Source: an uncultured Bacilli bacterium (lineage in GTDB: Bacteria > Bacillota_I > Bacilli_A > RF39 > UBA660). From it: a stretch of 8,485 nucleotides of DNA. Position numbers and translations under genes: made by a program. Positions 1 to 6,138 of this stretch are shown in pieces. Every line of letters begins with the position of its first letter. The stretch's first letter is position 1. The stretch spans positions 1 through 8,485 of the forward strand of contig CANQWJ010000048.1 of the NCBI GenBank assembly GCA_947627525.1, read 5' to 3'. The notes under the pieces are model-generated. The model ran no database searches. It was not told where the DNA came from and saw only the letters and a list, made by a program, of their open reading frames with translations.

Positions 1-346
1 CCATCTTCACTTCAACGTTAGAAACAGCTTCAAAAATATTACTATTAAAAATCTCGATAGGAATATTTAGAATTTGGGCATTTTCAACTATTGCTTGATG
101 ATTTTTTTCGTTATATCCTGGATCCATGACAACGTAATGCACATTAAATTTTATTTTGCCATGACGTTCTAGTTCTTGAACACATTTAGCAAGCAAAAAA
201 GAATCTTTTCCGCCACTAATACAAACCATGATATTATCACCATCTTCAATAAGTTTATATTCTTGAACTGCTTTAACAAATTTACCCCATATTTCTTTAC
301 GGAATTTCTTAATTATACTTCTCTCAATCTCTTTATATTTTTCCAT
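1..346 (-). CDS. TtcA-like PP-loop ATPase (tRNA thiolation family), 3' end missing
   Basis: Read on the minus strand, an open frame starts at ATG 346-344 and runs off the left edge after about 115 codons. The protein begins MEKYKEIERS and carries the PP-loop motif SGGKDS (residues 44-49), which binds and activates ATP to adenylate a substrate, followed by MDPGY (74-78). This is the pattern of the TtcA/TilS-like group, which in TtcA makes 2-thiocytidine at tRNA position 32. The cysteine motifs and Fe-S ligands expected further on lie beyond the window, so TtcA itself cannot be separated from Firmicutes paralogues often called only adenine nucleotide alpha hydrolases. The start is well supported: AAGGAG lies about 9 nt upstream. 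It has its own extended -10 promoter and is separated from the flavodoxin gene by a terminator, so it is probably monocistronic. Confidence 0.85.
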   Translation of the reverse strand, partial: MEKYKEIERSIIKKFRKEIWGKFVKAVQEYKLIEDGDNIMVCISGGKDSFLLAKCVQELERHGKIKFNVHYVVMDPGYNEKNHQAIVENAQILNIPIEIFNSNIFEAVSNVEVKM

Positions 347-376
347 TTTTATCTACTCCTTGATAAAACCACAAGT

Positions 377-385
377 ATTATATCA
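377..385 (-). promoter_or_regulatory. Extended -10 promoter of the TtcA-like gene
   Basis: Minus-strand TGATATAAT matches the extended -10 element TGnTATAAT exactly. No good -35 hexamer is seen at 16-18 nt, which is common for extended -10 promoters. Predicted transcription start is about 24 nt before the ATG, leaving room for the AAGGAG ribosome binding site. The same ATATGATATAAT string recurs before the signal peptidase gene. Confidence 0.55.
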
Positions 386-405
386 TATTTCAAAATTAGT
401 GCATA

Positions 406-428
406 GAAAAAGACTACTTTTGTAGTCT
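406..428 (-). terminator. Intrinsic terminator after the flavodoxin gene
   Basis: A perfect 7-bp stem AGACTAC/GTAGTCT (411-417 with 422-428) has a 4-nt loop and, on the minus strand, is followed by TTTTTC. It begins 28 nt after the flavodoxin stop codon and lies upstream of the TtcA-like promoter, so it insulates the two genes. Confidence 0.75.
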
Positions 429-455
429 ACCTATTTATATTATTAGTCCAATTCT

Positions 456-1067
456 TTATTTCTTCTTCACTAGCACTACTTGAAAACGCATTCCTTCTTG
501 CCAAGAACCTGTCGTTGTAAGTTGTGAAAGAAGTTCAGCACTTTCTCCTAAACCGGAAGATGCCGAAGTACAGAATGGATATACTGTTTTTCCTGTGAAG
601 TCATTATTCTTAACAAAGTTGTTAATAGGCCAAGCCGCAATTCCCCACCAAATTGGATAACCAATTAAAACAGTATCATATTCTTCCCAATTAGGAACTG
701 TCGTTGTCTTTAGTTCAACATTTCGTAAACTCTCATCACGATATTCTTTATAAACTCTTGAATTATCATCACTATAACTCAAATCATCTGAAGTATACTC
801 TAAAACTGGTTCAACCTCAAAAAGATCAGCATTTAAATTTTGAGATATTACTTTCGCTACTCTTTCAGTATTATTAGTTGCCGAAAAATAGACAACCAAT
901 ATCTTTTTATTTGTTGGAGTATCACTCTCTTCCTTCTCTTCTTGCGTATTACTACTATCGTTAGAATTATCCTTTTCTTTATGATCATTCATAATAAATA
1001 AAGTAACAACACCAACCACCACTATTAATAACAATACGATAATAATTCCTACTAATTTCTTATTCAT
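456..1067 (-). CDS. Membrane-anchored flavodoxin-fold protein
   Basis: A 203-residue protein with an N-terminal membrane anchor (about residues 4-26), an acidic Asn/Ser-rich linker (28-53) and a flavodoxin domain (about 55-200). The strand-loop VVYFSATNNTE (58-68) is the FMN phosphate loop, YPIWWG (137-142) supplies the aromatic residues that flank the flavin ring, and CTSASSGLG (166-174) is the third FMN loop. This is the flavodoxin_4-type layout. With a signal-anchor and no lipobox cysteine, the domain probably acts outside the membrane as a one-electron carrier or quinone-type reductase; partners are not evident. Flavodoxins usually have Gly where Asn65 lies in the phosphate loop, so FMN affinity may be altered. 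AAAGGAG sits 7 nt before the ATG. A sigma-A-like promoter precedes it and a terminator follows. Confidence 0.85.
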   Translation of the reverse strand: MNKKLVGIIIVLLLIVVVGVVTLFIMNDHKEKDNSNDSSNTQEEKEESDTPTNKKILVVYFSATNNTERVAKVISQNLNADLFEVEPVLEYTSDDLSYSDDNSRVYKEYRDESLRNVELKTTTVPNWEEYDTVLIGYPIWWGIAAWPINNFVKNNDFTGKTVYPFCTSASSGLGESAELLSQLTTTGSWQEGMRFQVVLVKKK

Positions 1068-1088
1068 GAAACTTCTCCTTTCATTATA

Positions 1089-1119
1089 ATTATAATAATT
1101 GAAGTTAACTCTAAGTCAA
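1089..1119 (-). promoter_or_regulatory. Sigma-A-type promoter of the flavodoxin gene
   Basis: Minus-strand TTGACT (1119-1114) is a good -35. A TATTAT follows at 16 nt and a TATAAT at 19 nt; either could be the -10. The region lies 22-52 nt upstream of the start codon, between the terminator of the DUF1003 gene and the ribosome binding site. Confidence 0.5.
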
Positions 1120-1127
1120 TAGTTTTT

Positions 1128-1158
1128 AAAAGACAAATTCATATTAAATTTGTCTTTT
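1128..1158 (-). terminator. Terminator hairpin after the DUF1003 gene
   Basis: A perfect 12-bp stem (1128-1139 with 1147-1158, 7-nt loop) starts 2 nt after the DUF1003 stop codon. On the minus strand the T-run is short (TTTT, part of the stem) before AAAAACT, so its efficiency as a minus-strand terminator is uncertain. The plus-strand T-run is better, but no plus-strand gene points at it. Confidence 0.55.
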
Positions 1159-1160
1159 TT

Positions 1161-1676
1161 CTATTTATTTTTGTCATCATCAATTTTTTTTAATTCAGCT
1201 AGTATTCTTCCTTGATTTTGAATTACTTTTTCAAGACGATCATATAATTGTTCAAGAATTAATTCACTCTTTAAATCCGTATGATAATCATTCTTATTTC
1301 GAATAGTATCCTTTTTAGCCTCTCTATTTTGACTCATCATAATAACAGGTGCTTGAAGAGCCGCTAAACAAGAAAGAAGCAAATTTAAAAGAATGAAAGG
1401 ATATGGATCAATAGCATTTTCAGCAAGAATAACACCATTTAAAATTATCCAAAATAAGAGAAAACAAGTAAAACCAATTATGAACGTCCAACTACCAGCA
1501 ACAGCGGATAACTTATCGGCAACTTTATCACCAAAAGTCATTTTAGCATCATTTTCTTTATCGACATCTACTGTTATAGGATTATTTAATAATAGATCAA
1601 TTATCTCTTCTTCATCTTTTTCATCTAAGTTTTGATTTAATAACATTCTAACTATTTCTTTTTTCTTCTTTTCCAT
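1161..1676 (-). CDS. DUF1003 family two-TM membrane protein
   Basis: A 171-residue protein with the hallmarks of DUF1003: GSWTFIIGF (61-69) opening the first membrane helix (about 62-82), DPYPFILLN (90-98), a second helix (about 93-115) containing QAP (108-110), then MMSQNR (113-118) and a DY pair (130-131). A charged N-terminal helix and a C-terminal amphipathic or coiled-coil helix (about 132-165) are probably cytoplasmic. The molecular function of DUF1003 is not known. The gene follows the choloylglycine hydrolase gene with an 11-nt gap, and its AAGGAG ribosome binding site shares bases with that gene's TAA stop (TAAGGAG), so the two are almost certainly cotranscribed and translationally coupled. 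A hairpin ends the unit. Confidence 0.9.
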   Translation of the reverse strand: MEKKKKEIVRMLLNQNLDEKDEEEIIDLLLNNPITVDVDKENDAKMTFGDKVADKLSAVAGSWTFIIGFTCFLLFWIILNGVILAENAIDPYPFILLNLLLSCLAALQAPVIMMSQNREAKKDTIRNKNDYHTDLKSELILEQLYDRLEKVIQNQGRILAELKKIDDDKNK

Positions 1677-1687
1677 AGTTTTTCTCC

Positions 1688-2662
1688 TTAATTTTGATTA
1701 TATATTTGTTGTCCTTTAATCAAATTATAACTAATTAAATCACTACCATCTAAGTTCTCTTTATACATGTCGACTGCGGTTATTTGACTATTTTCATATG
1801 TTGTATAGTAATATATTCCTTTATCTTGATTACAACAAGAACTATATATCGTTATTTCATATTTATCTTCACCCATGTGAACACAACCTCTTTGTTGGTC
1901 AACGGAACCTAAAATGTGGAAAAATTGACTGATACTTTCTGATTCACTTTCACCTGATAATGAATTCATCTTAGTAAAAGTTGCTTTAACAAAACGTGAT
2001 GCGGAAGATAAATCTCCTGGAAGTCCTAAAGCACCCATACCACGACTGTAAGTATCGAAGTTTAATTTACTTGAAAAATTATTATTTGGTTGTTCAATTG
2101 ATAAGTGCATGTAATTGTTTAAATTAAACATATGAATATCAAAGGTAGGATTATTAGTTAAAACACCAACAGGATTATCATATACCTTTAAACCATCTTT
2201 AACACTTTCAACTGTAATTGAACTATCCTTATCAGCAATAATCCAATGTAGAGGGGATGCTGGTAGACTATCACTAAAATCTATTTTCGCAATATTAATT
2301 TTTGATAATAATTCTTTAGCCTCATCAATCGTTGCACATTGTGATAAAACCCAAGGAATAAATTCAAATGGAGCAACATTATCTTTATCACTCACTTCTT
2401 CTTTATAATCGGCATTCTTTGGAAAATTGAGTCCAGCCATACCTAGACCTTTCTCATTGATGGCATCATAGTATAATGGATAATTATCACTGACAAAAGC
2501 CATTCCAATCAATGCATAATGCGCGTCTTTCTCTCCTACTTTACGAAATTTAAAAGGATAATTTCTTGGAGTAATAGTTACTGTTTCTTGATAAGAATAC
2601 TCTAAATCCAAATTCCTTCCAAAATAATGATCTTTTGTACTATAAGTTACAGCTGTACACAT
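1688..2662 (-). CDS. Choloylglycine hydrolase family protein (bile salt hydrolase / penicillin V acylase type)
   Basis: A 324-residue Ntn-hydrolase of normal family length. It starts MCTAVTYST, so Cys2 becomes the N-terminal nucleophile once Met is removed. Other active-site positions are visible: Arg16 and Asp19 in GRNLD, Asn79 in GLGMAGLNFP, the Asn170/Asn171 pair in VLTNNP, and Arg223 in SSASRF. Asn79 rather than Tyr at that position is the bile-salt-hydrolase-like state, so conjugated bile salts are a likely substrate, though family members also cleave penicillin V or N-acyl homoserine lactones. There is no signal peptide, so it should be cytoplasmic. AGAAGG lies about 7 nt before the ATG. 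The downstream DUF1003 gene is coupled to it. Family assignment is firm; substrate choice is inference. Confidence 0.93.
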   Translation of the reverse strand: MCTAVTYSTKDHYFGRNLDLEYSYQETVTITPRNYPFKFRKVGEKDAHYALIGMAFVSDNYPLYYDAINEKGLGMAGLNFPKNADYKEEVSDKDNVAPFEFIPWVLSQCATIDEAKELLSKINIAKIDFSDSLPASPLHWIIADKDSSITVESVKDGLKVYDNPVGVLTNNPTFDIHMFNLNNYMHLSIEQPNNNFSSKLNFDTYSRGMGALGLPGDLSSASRFVKATFTKMNSLSGESESESISQFFHILGSVDQQRGCVHMGEDKYEITIYSSCCNQDKGIYYYTTYENSQITAVDMYKENLDGSDLISYNLIKGQQIYNQN

Positions 2663-2693
2663 AATATACCTTCTTTCTATTTCCCATAAACTA

Positions 2694-2699
2694 ATTATA
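2694..2699 (-). promoter_or_regulatory. Possible -10 element before the choloylglycine hydrolase gene
   Basis: A minus-strand TATAAT lies 31 nt upstream of the ATG in a very AT-rich stretch. The sequence 17 nt upstream (TAGTCT) is a poor -35. Chance matches are frequent here, so this is only a candidate. Confidence 0.35.
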
Positions 2700-2702
2700 A
2701 TA

Positions 2703-2749
2703 TAAAAAAAATAAATAGACTATACTTCATTAATATTTTCTATCTATTT
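2703..2749 (-). terminator. Weak terminator candidate after the DUF4375-like gene
   Basis: On the minus strand AAATAGA (2749-2743) can pair with TCTATTT (2719-2713), and after one base comes a run of eight T residues. The stem is only 7 bp, AT-rich and has a 23-nt loop, so termination would be inefficient. It lies between the DUF4375-like gene and the hydrolase promoter candidate. Confidence 0.3.
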
Positions 2750-2773
2750 TTAAAAGTTATTTTTTTAAATTCA

Positions 2774-3307
2774 TTATTGCTTAAATATTTTTTCTTTATT
2801 CTTTTCTACATATTCTTCTAGATAATCAACAAGTGATGGTGAATAGGAATAATACTTTTCATCTGTTTTGACATAATCATCCTTTTTACCTTTAACTAGT
2901 GCTTCTTTAAAGTTATCAGCAATTTTTTTATTAGCAACAATGCAAATAGCTTTTTCTAAATCTTGATAATTCATATCCTCATATATAGAAAAGAATCCAG
3001 AATGTCCACCACTTTCCATTTCCGTATCATATAAAAAACATAAAACAGCATTTTTTTGAATTGTTGATAAATCATCCAAGTCCTTTGAACAAATTTGATC
3101 AATAAATTTATTCCATAAAGAATTATTAAATTCACTTTTTTCTTTTAAATAAATGCCTAATAAAATAATACCAATTATAATTAAGAGTATTCCAGGCAAG
3201 AACATAATAAATTCACTATCTTTTGCAAATAATAAAGCTAAAAATATTATTTCGATAATCCCACATATTATCATCAAGATGGCAGTTTTTAATTTACTAT
3301 TACTCAT
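2774..3307 (-). CDS. Two-TM membrane protein with a DUF4375-like cytoplasmic domain
   Basis: A 177-residue protein. Two membrane helices (about 8-28 and 35-55) are joined by a short loop, followed by a soluble domain (about 60-177). The segment FLYDTEMESGGHSGFFSIYE (91-110), with an acidic residue, a Gly-Gly and paired aromatics before a helical region, resembles the DUF4375 (DMP19-like) core, in which a similar NGG-x-x-x-F-F motif occurs; this assignment is by eye and moderate. Function is unknown. The soluble domain probably faces the cytoplasm. The ATG lies 2 nt after the stop of an upstream acidic micro-ORF, and the nearest GAGG is about 13 nt away inside that ORF, so translation may depend on coupling to it. 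Confidence 0.65.
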   Translation of the reverse strand: MSNSKLKTAILMIICGIIEIIFLALLFAKDSEFIMFLPGILLIIIGIILLGIYLKEKSEFNNSLWNKFIDQICSKDLDDLSTIQKNAVLCFLYDTEMESGGHSGFFSIYEDMNYQDLEKAICIVANKKIADNFKEALVKGKKDDYVKTDEKYYSYSPSLVDYLEEYVEKNKEKIFKQ

Positions 3308-3309
3308 AA

Positions 3310-3384
3310 TTATTTATCATCCTCAAAATAATAGTCATCATCTTCAAGTTCTTCTTCAAAGACAAAATCATATAAAAGTCCCAT
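3310..3384 (-). CDS. Acidic 24-residue micro-ORF upstream of the DUF4375-like gene
   Basis: Minus-strand ATG at 3384-3382 opens a 24-codon frame ending in TAA at 3312-3310. A good ribosome binding site, GAGGTG, lies 8 nt upstream, and an extended -10 promoter is just behind it. The peptide starts MGLLYDFVF and then becomes strongly acidic (ELEDDDYYFEDD), with 11 Asp/Glu in total and no net-basic segment. It ends 2 nt before the ATG of the DUF4375-like gene, whose own ribosome binding site is distant, so it may be a true small protein or a leader that delivers ribosomes to the next gene. No family is recognised. Placement and ribosome binding site favour translation. Confidence 0.5.
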   Translation of the reverse strand: MGLLYDFVFEEELEDDDYYFEDDK

Positions 3385-3404
3385 ATGTGATACACCTCAA
3401 TATA

Positions 3405-3413
3405 ATTATAACA
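3405..3413 (-). promoter_or_regulatory. Extended -10 promoter of the micro-ORF / DUF4375-like unit
   Basis: Minus-strand TGTTATAAT fits TGnTATAAT. The -35 position falls in the T-run of the spoIVA terminator (TTTTTT). The predicted start is about 14 nt before the micro-ORF ATG, leaving a very short leader that begins near the ribosome binding site. Confidence 0.45.
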
Positions 3414-3427
3414 TTAAATTTAGGTTT

Positions 3428-3462
3428 AAAAAAAGGACACATTTTTATTTAATGTATCCTTT
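3428..3462 (-). terminator. Intrinsic terminator of spoIVA
   Basis: A 12-bp stem (3432-3443 with 3451-3462, 7-nt loop) is followed on the minus strand by seven T residues. The pair 3438/3456 is a mismatch on the plus strand but a G-U wobble in minus-strand RNA, showing that the hairpin is built for the spoIVA transcript. It begins 23 nt after the stop codon. Confidence 0.85.
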
Positions 3463-3484
3463 AATTAATTTTTCTTCTAATATA

Positions 3485-4960
3485 TTAAAGAACAATCGCA
3501 ATCATATTATTGCTTCCTTTATTGACTACCTTAGTAAGAGTATTTTGTAATTTAAAGCGAATATTATCTGGCATCATATTAATTTTTGATTGAATTCCTT
3601 CTTTAACAATATTATCTAAACTGCGACCAAAAATTTCACTATGCCAAATACTTTCAGGGTCACTATCATAGTCACGCATTAAGTAATCAATTAATTCTTT
3701 ACTTTGAACTTCACTACCAATAATCGGTTCAAAACTGCTTTGAACATCAACCCTTATCATGTGAATGGATGGCGCAATCGCTTTTAGTTTAACACCAAAA
3801 CGAGAACCTTGTTTAACGACTTCTGGCTTTTCTAGCTTCATATCCGATAGAGTTGGTGTGGCAACCCCATAACCAGTTTGTTTAACCATTTTTAAAGCAT
3901 ACTTTATTTGATCATACTCAGTTTTGGCCTCATTAAAGTCTTGGAATAGTGATAAGAGTTCCGCTTTACTACTAACGTCAATCTTAATGATATCAGTTAG
4001 TGCTTTACTATATAGATCAGGTGGTGCTTCAAGTGAAACAATAACTTCACCGGTTGCTGGATCGACATTGGATAGATAGGCTTTTTCAATATTTTCATTA
4101 TCTAAGAAATGTTTTGTTATATTATCAATATCACGTAACTTATCCACTTCAACAACACTATCTTTAATACTCTCTATGTAGCTATTCTTAATGACATTTT
4201 TATTATTTAAAATCGCAATCCACTCTGGCATATTAACCTTTACTTCAAGAATTGGGAATTCATATAGAGCTTCTCTTAAAATATCATATATTTCATTTTC
4301 ACTTATGTTTTCCACACTAATAGGAAGAACTGGTACATTGTGTTCCTTCTTTAAACTTTCCGCAAGACGTACTGTTTCTGGTAGCGTTGGATGGGTTGAA
4401 TTCAAAAGAACAATAAAAGGTTTACCTATTTCTTTTAATTCCGAAATGACACGGTTTTCAGCTTCTAAATAATCACTTCTTGTAAATTCGCCAATTGAAC
4501 CATCTGTCGTCATAACAATACCAATCGTTGAATGTTCCTTAATGACTTTTTCTGTTCCCATTTCGGCTGCTTCAACAAATGGAATCTCACCATCAACCCA
4601 AGGACATTTAACCATTCTTGGTCCATTTTCATCTTCCGCACCCTTACAATTATCGATCAAATAACCAACACAATCGATGAGTCTAATATTACAAGAAAAA
4701 TCATCAATATCAATTTTAGCCGCTGTATTAGGAACAAATTTAGGTTCAATAGTCATAATGGTTTTTCCACTAGCACTCTGTGGTAATTCATCTAAAGCTC
4801 TTTTTCTTTCATATTCATCCTTAATATTAGGAACAACTAAATTTTCAATAAACTTTTTGATAAATGTACTCTTACCAGTACGTACTCCTCCTACTACTCC
4901 TAAATAAATATCCCCACCAGTTCTTAGGGCAATGTTTCTAATCAATTCTGTTTTATCCAT
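3485..4960 (-). CDS. spoIVA: Stage IV sporulation protein A (coat basement-layer ATPase)
   Basis: A 491-residue full-length match to SpoIVA (Bacillus subtilis protein 492 residues). SpoIVA hydrolyses ATP and polymerises on the outer forespore membrane, anchored by SpoVM, to form the platform for the spore coat. Walker A is GGVRTGKST with Lys30, the Walker B-like LIDCVGY has Asp96, and SGKTIMT ends at Thr70. The distal QTGYG, SRFGVKLKA, IFGRSL and final IAIVL blocks are conserved, including the C-terminus needed for assembly. One deviation: the second of two sensor threonines reported in B. subtilis (Thr70/Thr71) is Ile71 here. The start aligns with the B. subtilis start. The upstream purine-rich stretch is a weak ribosome binding site. 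A sigma-E-like promoter precedes the gene, and terminators lie on both sides, so it is monocistronic. Confidence 0.97.
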   Translation of the reverse strand: MDKTELIRNIALRTGGDIYLGVVGGVRTGKSTFIKKFIENLVVPNIKDEYERKRALDELPQSASGKTIMTIEPKFVPNTAAKIDIDDFSCNIRLIDCVGYLIDNCKGAEDENGPRMVKCPWVDGEIPFVEAAEMGTEKVIKEHSTIGIVMTTDGSIGEFTRSDYLEAENRVISELKEIGKPFIVLLNSTHPTLPETVRLAESLKKEHNVPVLPISVENISENEIYDILREALYEFPILEVKVNMPEWIAILNNKNVIKNSYIESIKDSVVEVDKLRDIDNITKHFLDNENIEKAYLSNVDPATGEVIVSLEAPPDLYSKALTDIIKIDVSSKAELLSLFQDFNEAKTEYDQIKYALKMVKQTGYGVATPTLSDMKLEKPEVVKQGSRFGVKLKAIAPSIHMIRVDVQSSFEPIIGSEVQSKELIDYLMRDYDSDPESIWHSEIFGRSLDNIVKEGIQSKINMMPDNIRFKLQNTLTKVVNKGSNNMIAIVL

Positions 4961-4990
4961 ATTTCACTCTTCTTTCTTATCTCTCATTTA

Positions 4991-5018
4991 AGAATATGAG
5001 TGAATTTACAAAATATAA
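4991..5018 (-). promoter_or_regulatory. Sigma-E-like promoter of spoIVA
   Basis: Minus-strand TTATATT (5018-5012) fits the sigma-E -35 KMATATT at 6 of 7 positions and, after 13 nt, CATATTCT (4998-4991) fits the -10 CATACAMT at 6 of 8. Predicted start is about 25 nt before the ATG. spoIVA belongs to the mother-cell sigma-E regulon in Bacillus, which agrees. The element lies just past the terminator of the upstream DUF5305 gene. Confidence 0.5.
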
Positions 5019-5020
5019 CA

Positions 5021-5051
5021 AAAAAAGAGTTATTTCTTTTTAACTCTTTTT
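5021..5051 (-). terminator. Intrinsic terminator overlapping the DUF5305 stop codon
   Basis: A perfect 11-bp stem (5022-5032 with 5041-5051, 8-nt loop) is followed by a T-run on the minus strand. Its upstream arm and loop encode the last Lys-rich codons and the downstream arm contains the TAA stop, so coding and termination signals share the same bases. Confidence 0.8.
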
Positions 5052-6130
5052 GATTTTCTACTTATACTTATGACCATACTATTATCTTTCATATTAATTT
5101 GTTTATGATCAAGTTTTAAAACATATAAATATACTTCTTCTGTATCTTCAACATAATACCAACATTCTTTACCTTTAACTACTTCATAAACATTTATATA
5201 TAAGTCTTTTTCACGACATACATCAACTAATTCATCAATGTCATAACTATCAAGTACTTCTTTCTTTCTAAAAACAGGCTCTTTATCAACTTTCTTTAAA
5301 AGATGACCATATTTGGTTTTTATTTTTTTCTTTTTACGATCATAATCATCTAAATTAGTTAAATTAAATAAAGAAACATAAGACATAATCATAACTGGCG
5401 TAATAGCTACTGTTAAAAGTCCAACAAATATGAATAATGAATTATTGAACTCTTCATCAACTTGATATTGTTTTATAGACTTATTATTTGATTTAACAAT
5501 ATTTTTATTAATAGTAACTATCTTTTTAGTAATTGGGAAACTTAATGATAACTTTTGTTTATCACTAACACTATTACCATAACCTTTAACTGATAAATTG
5601 TTTTTTAGATTGATTTCAACGATAAAATCAACATCGATTCCCGTTAAATCATAATACTCTTTAGCCATTAAGTAATAATTATTAACATCAATATTAATTT
5701 CATTGTTAACATCTACTTTTAATACATCTTCTTCCGTTATATCATTACTATTCAATATTTGTTCTTCATGAGACCAAATCGTTTTATTTTGATCTTTCGC
5801 AACAAGTTTTAATAAAACTTCATAATTATATACACTAGAAAAGAATGTATTTCCCATTAAATTATAGTTAAATTTTACTTTTAAATTATCCATTAAAGAT
5901 GGTATGTAAAACTTCTGTTCTTTTAATTCTTCTTCATTATAAAATTGATTAGGTTTTAAAGTTATGTCATAGTCAATATCATCTTCAACTTTATATGTAA
6001 TAATAGTACTTTTAGCTACTCTTTTAGTAGTGAAACAATCAACTAAAATCCATATAAAGATTACGAAAAAACAAGTTGATACGAGAGCTAAAAAGAATCG
6101 CCCCCATTTACGCAATTTTATATTTTTCAT
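5030..6130 (-). CDS. DUF5305 family membrane protein (partner of the signal peptidase module)
   Basis: A 366-residue protein with one membrane helix near the N-terminus (about 12-31), an extracytoplasmic beta-rich domain (about 40-228), a second helix (about 231-255) and a basic cytoplasmic tail (258-366). The outer domain shows DUF5305 features: a YDITLKPNQFY stretch (54-64), KVKFNYN (84-90), YEVLLKLVA...TIWS (103-120) and SFPITKK before the second helix. DUF5305 proteins, known from archaea and Firmicutes, often sit beside SipW-type signal peptidases and TasA/camelysin-like genes; their biochemical role is undefined. Here the AGGAGG ribosome binding site overlaps the TAG stop of the signal peptidase gene (8-nt gap), so the two are translationally coupled. 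A role in export, assembly or anchoring of the TasA-like protein is inference. Confidence 0.75.
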   Translation of the reverse strand: MKNIKLRKWGRFFLALVSTCFFVIFIWILVDCFTTKRVAKSTIITYKVEDDIDYDITLKPNQFYNEEELKEQKFYIPSLMDNLKVKFNYNLMGNTFFSSVYNYEVLLKLVAKDQNKTIWSHEEQILNSNDITEEDVLKVDVNNEINIDVNNYYLMAKEYYDLTGIDVDFIVEINLKNNLSVKGYGNSVSDKQKLSLSFPITKKIVTINKNIVKSNNKSIKQYQVDEEFNNSLFIFVGLLTVAITPVMIMSYVSLFNLTNLDDYDRKKKKIKTKYGHLLKKVDKEPVFRKKEVLDSYDIDELVDVCREKDLYINVYEVVKGKECWYYVEDTEEVYLYVLKLDHKQINMKDNSMVISISRKSKRVKKK

Positions 6131-6138
6131 AAGGCCTC

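Noticed and set aside
176..406. Plus-strand frame of 76 residues opposite the TtcA-like gene.
   Set aside because: It is antisense to the PP-loop coding sequence, with a low-complexity Phe/Asn/Thr-rich product typical of AT-rich shadow frames.
3153..3452. Plus-strand 99-residue frame spanning the micro-ORF and the DUF4375-like N-terminus.
   Set aside because: It is antisense to two membrane helices (hence Ile-rich) and runs through the spoIVA terminator; no start signals are seen.
4191..4907. Three plus-strand frames opposite spoIVA.
   Set aside because: All lie antisense to a highly conserved full-length gene and have no ribosome binding sites or recognisable domains.
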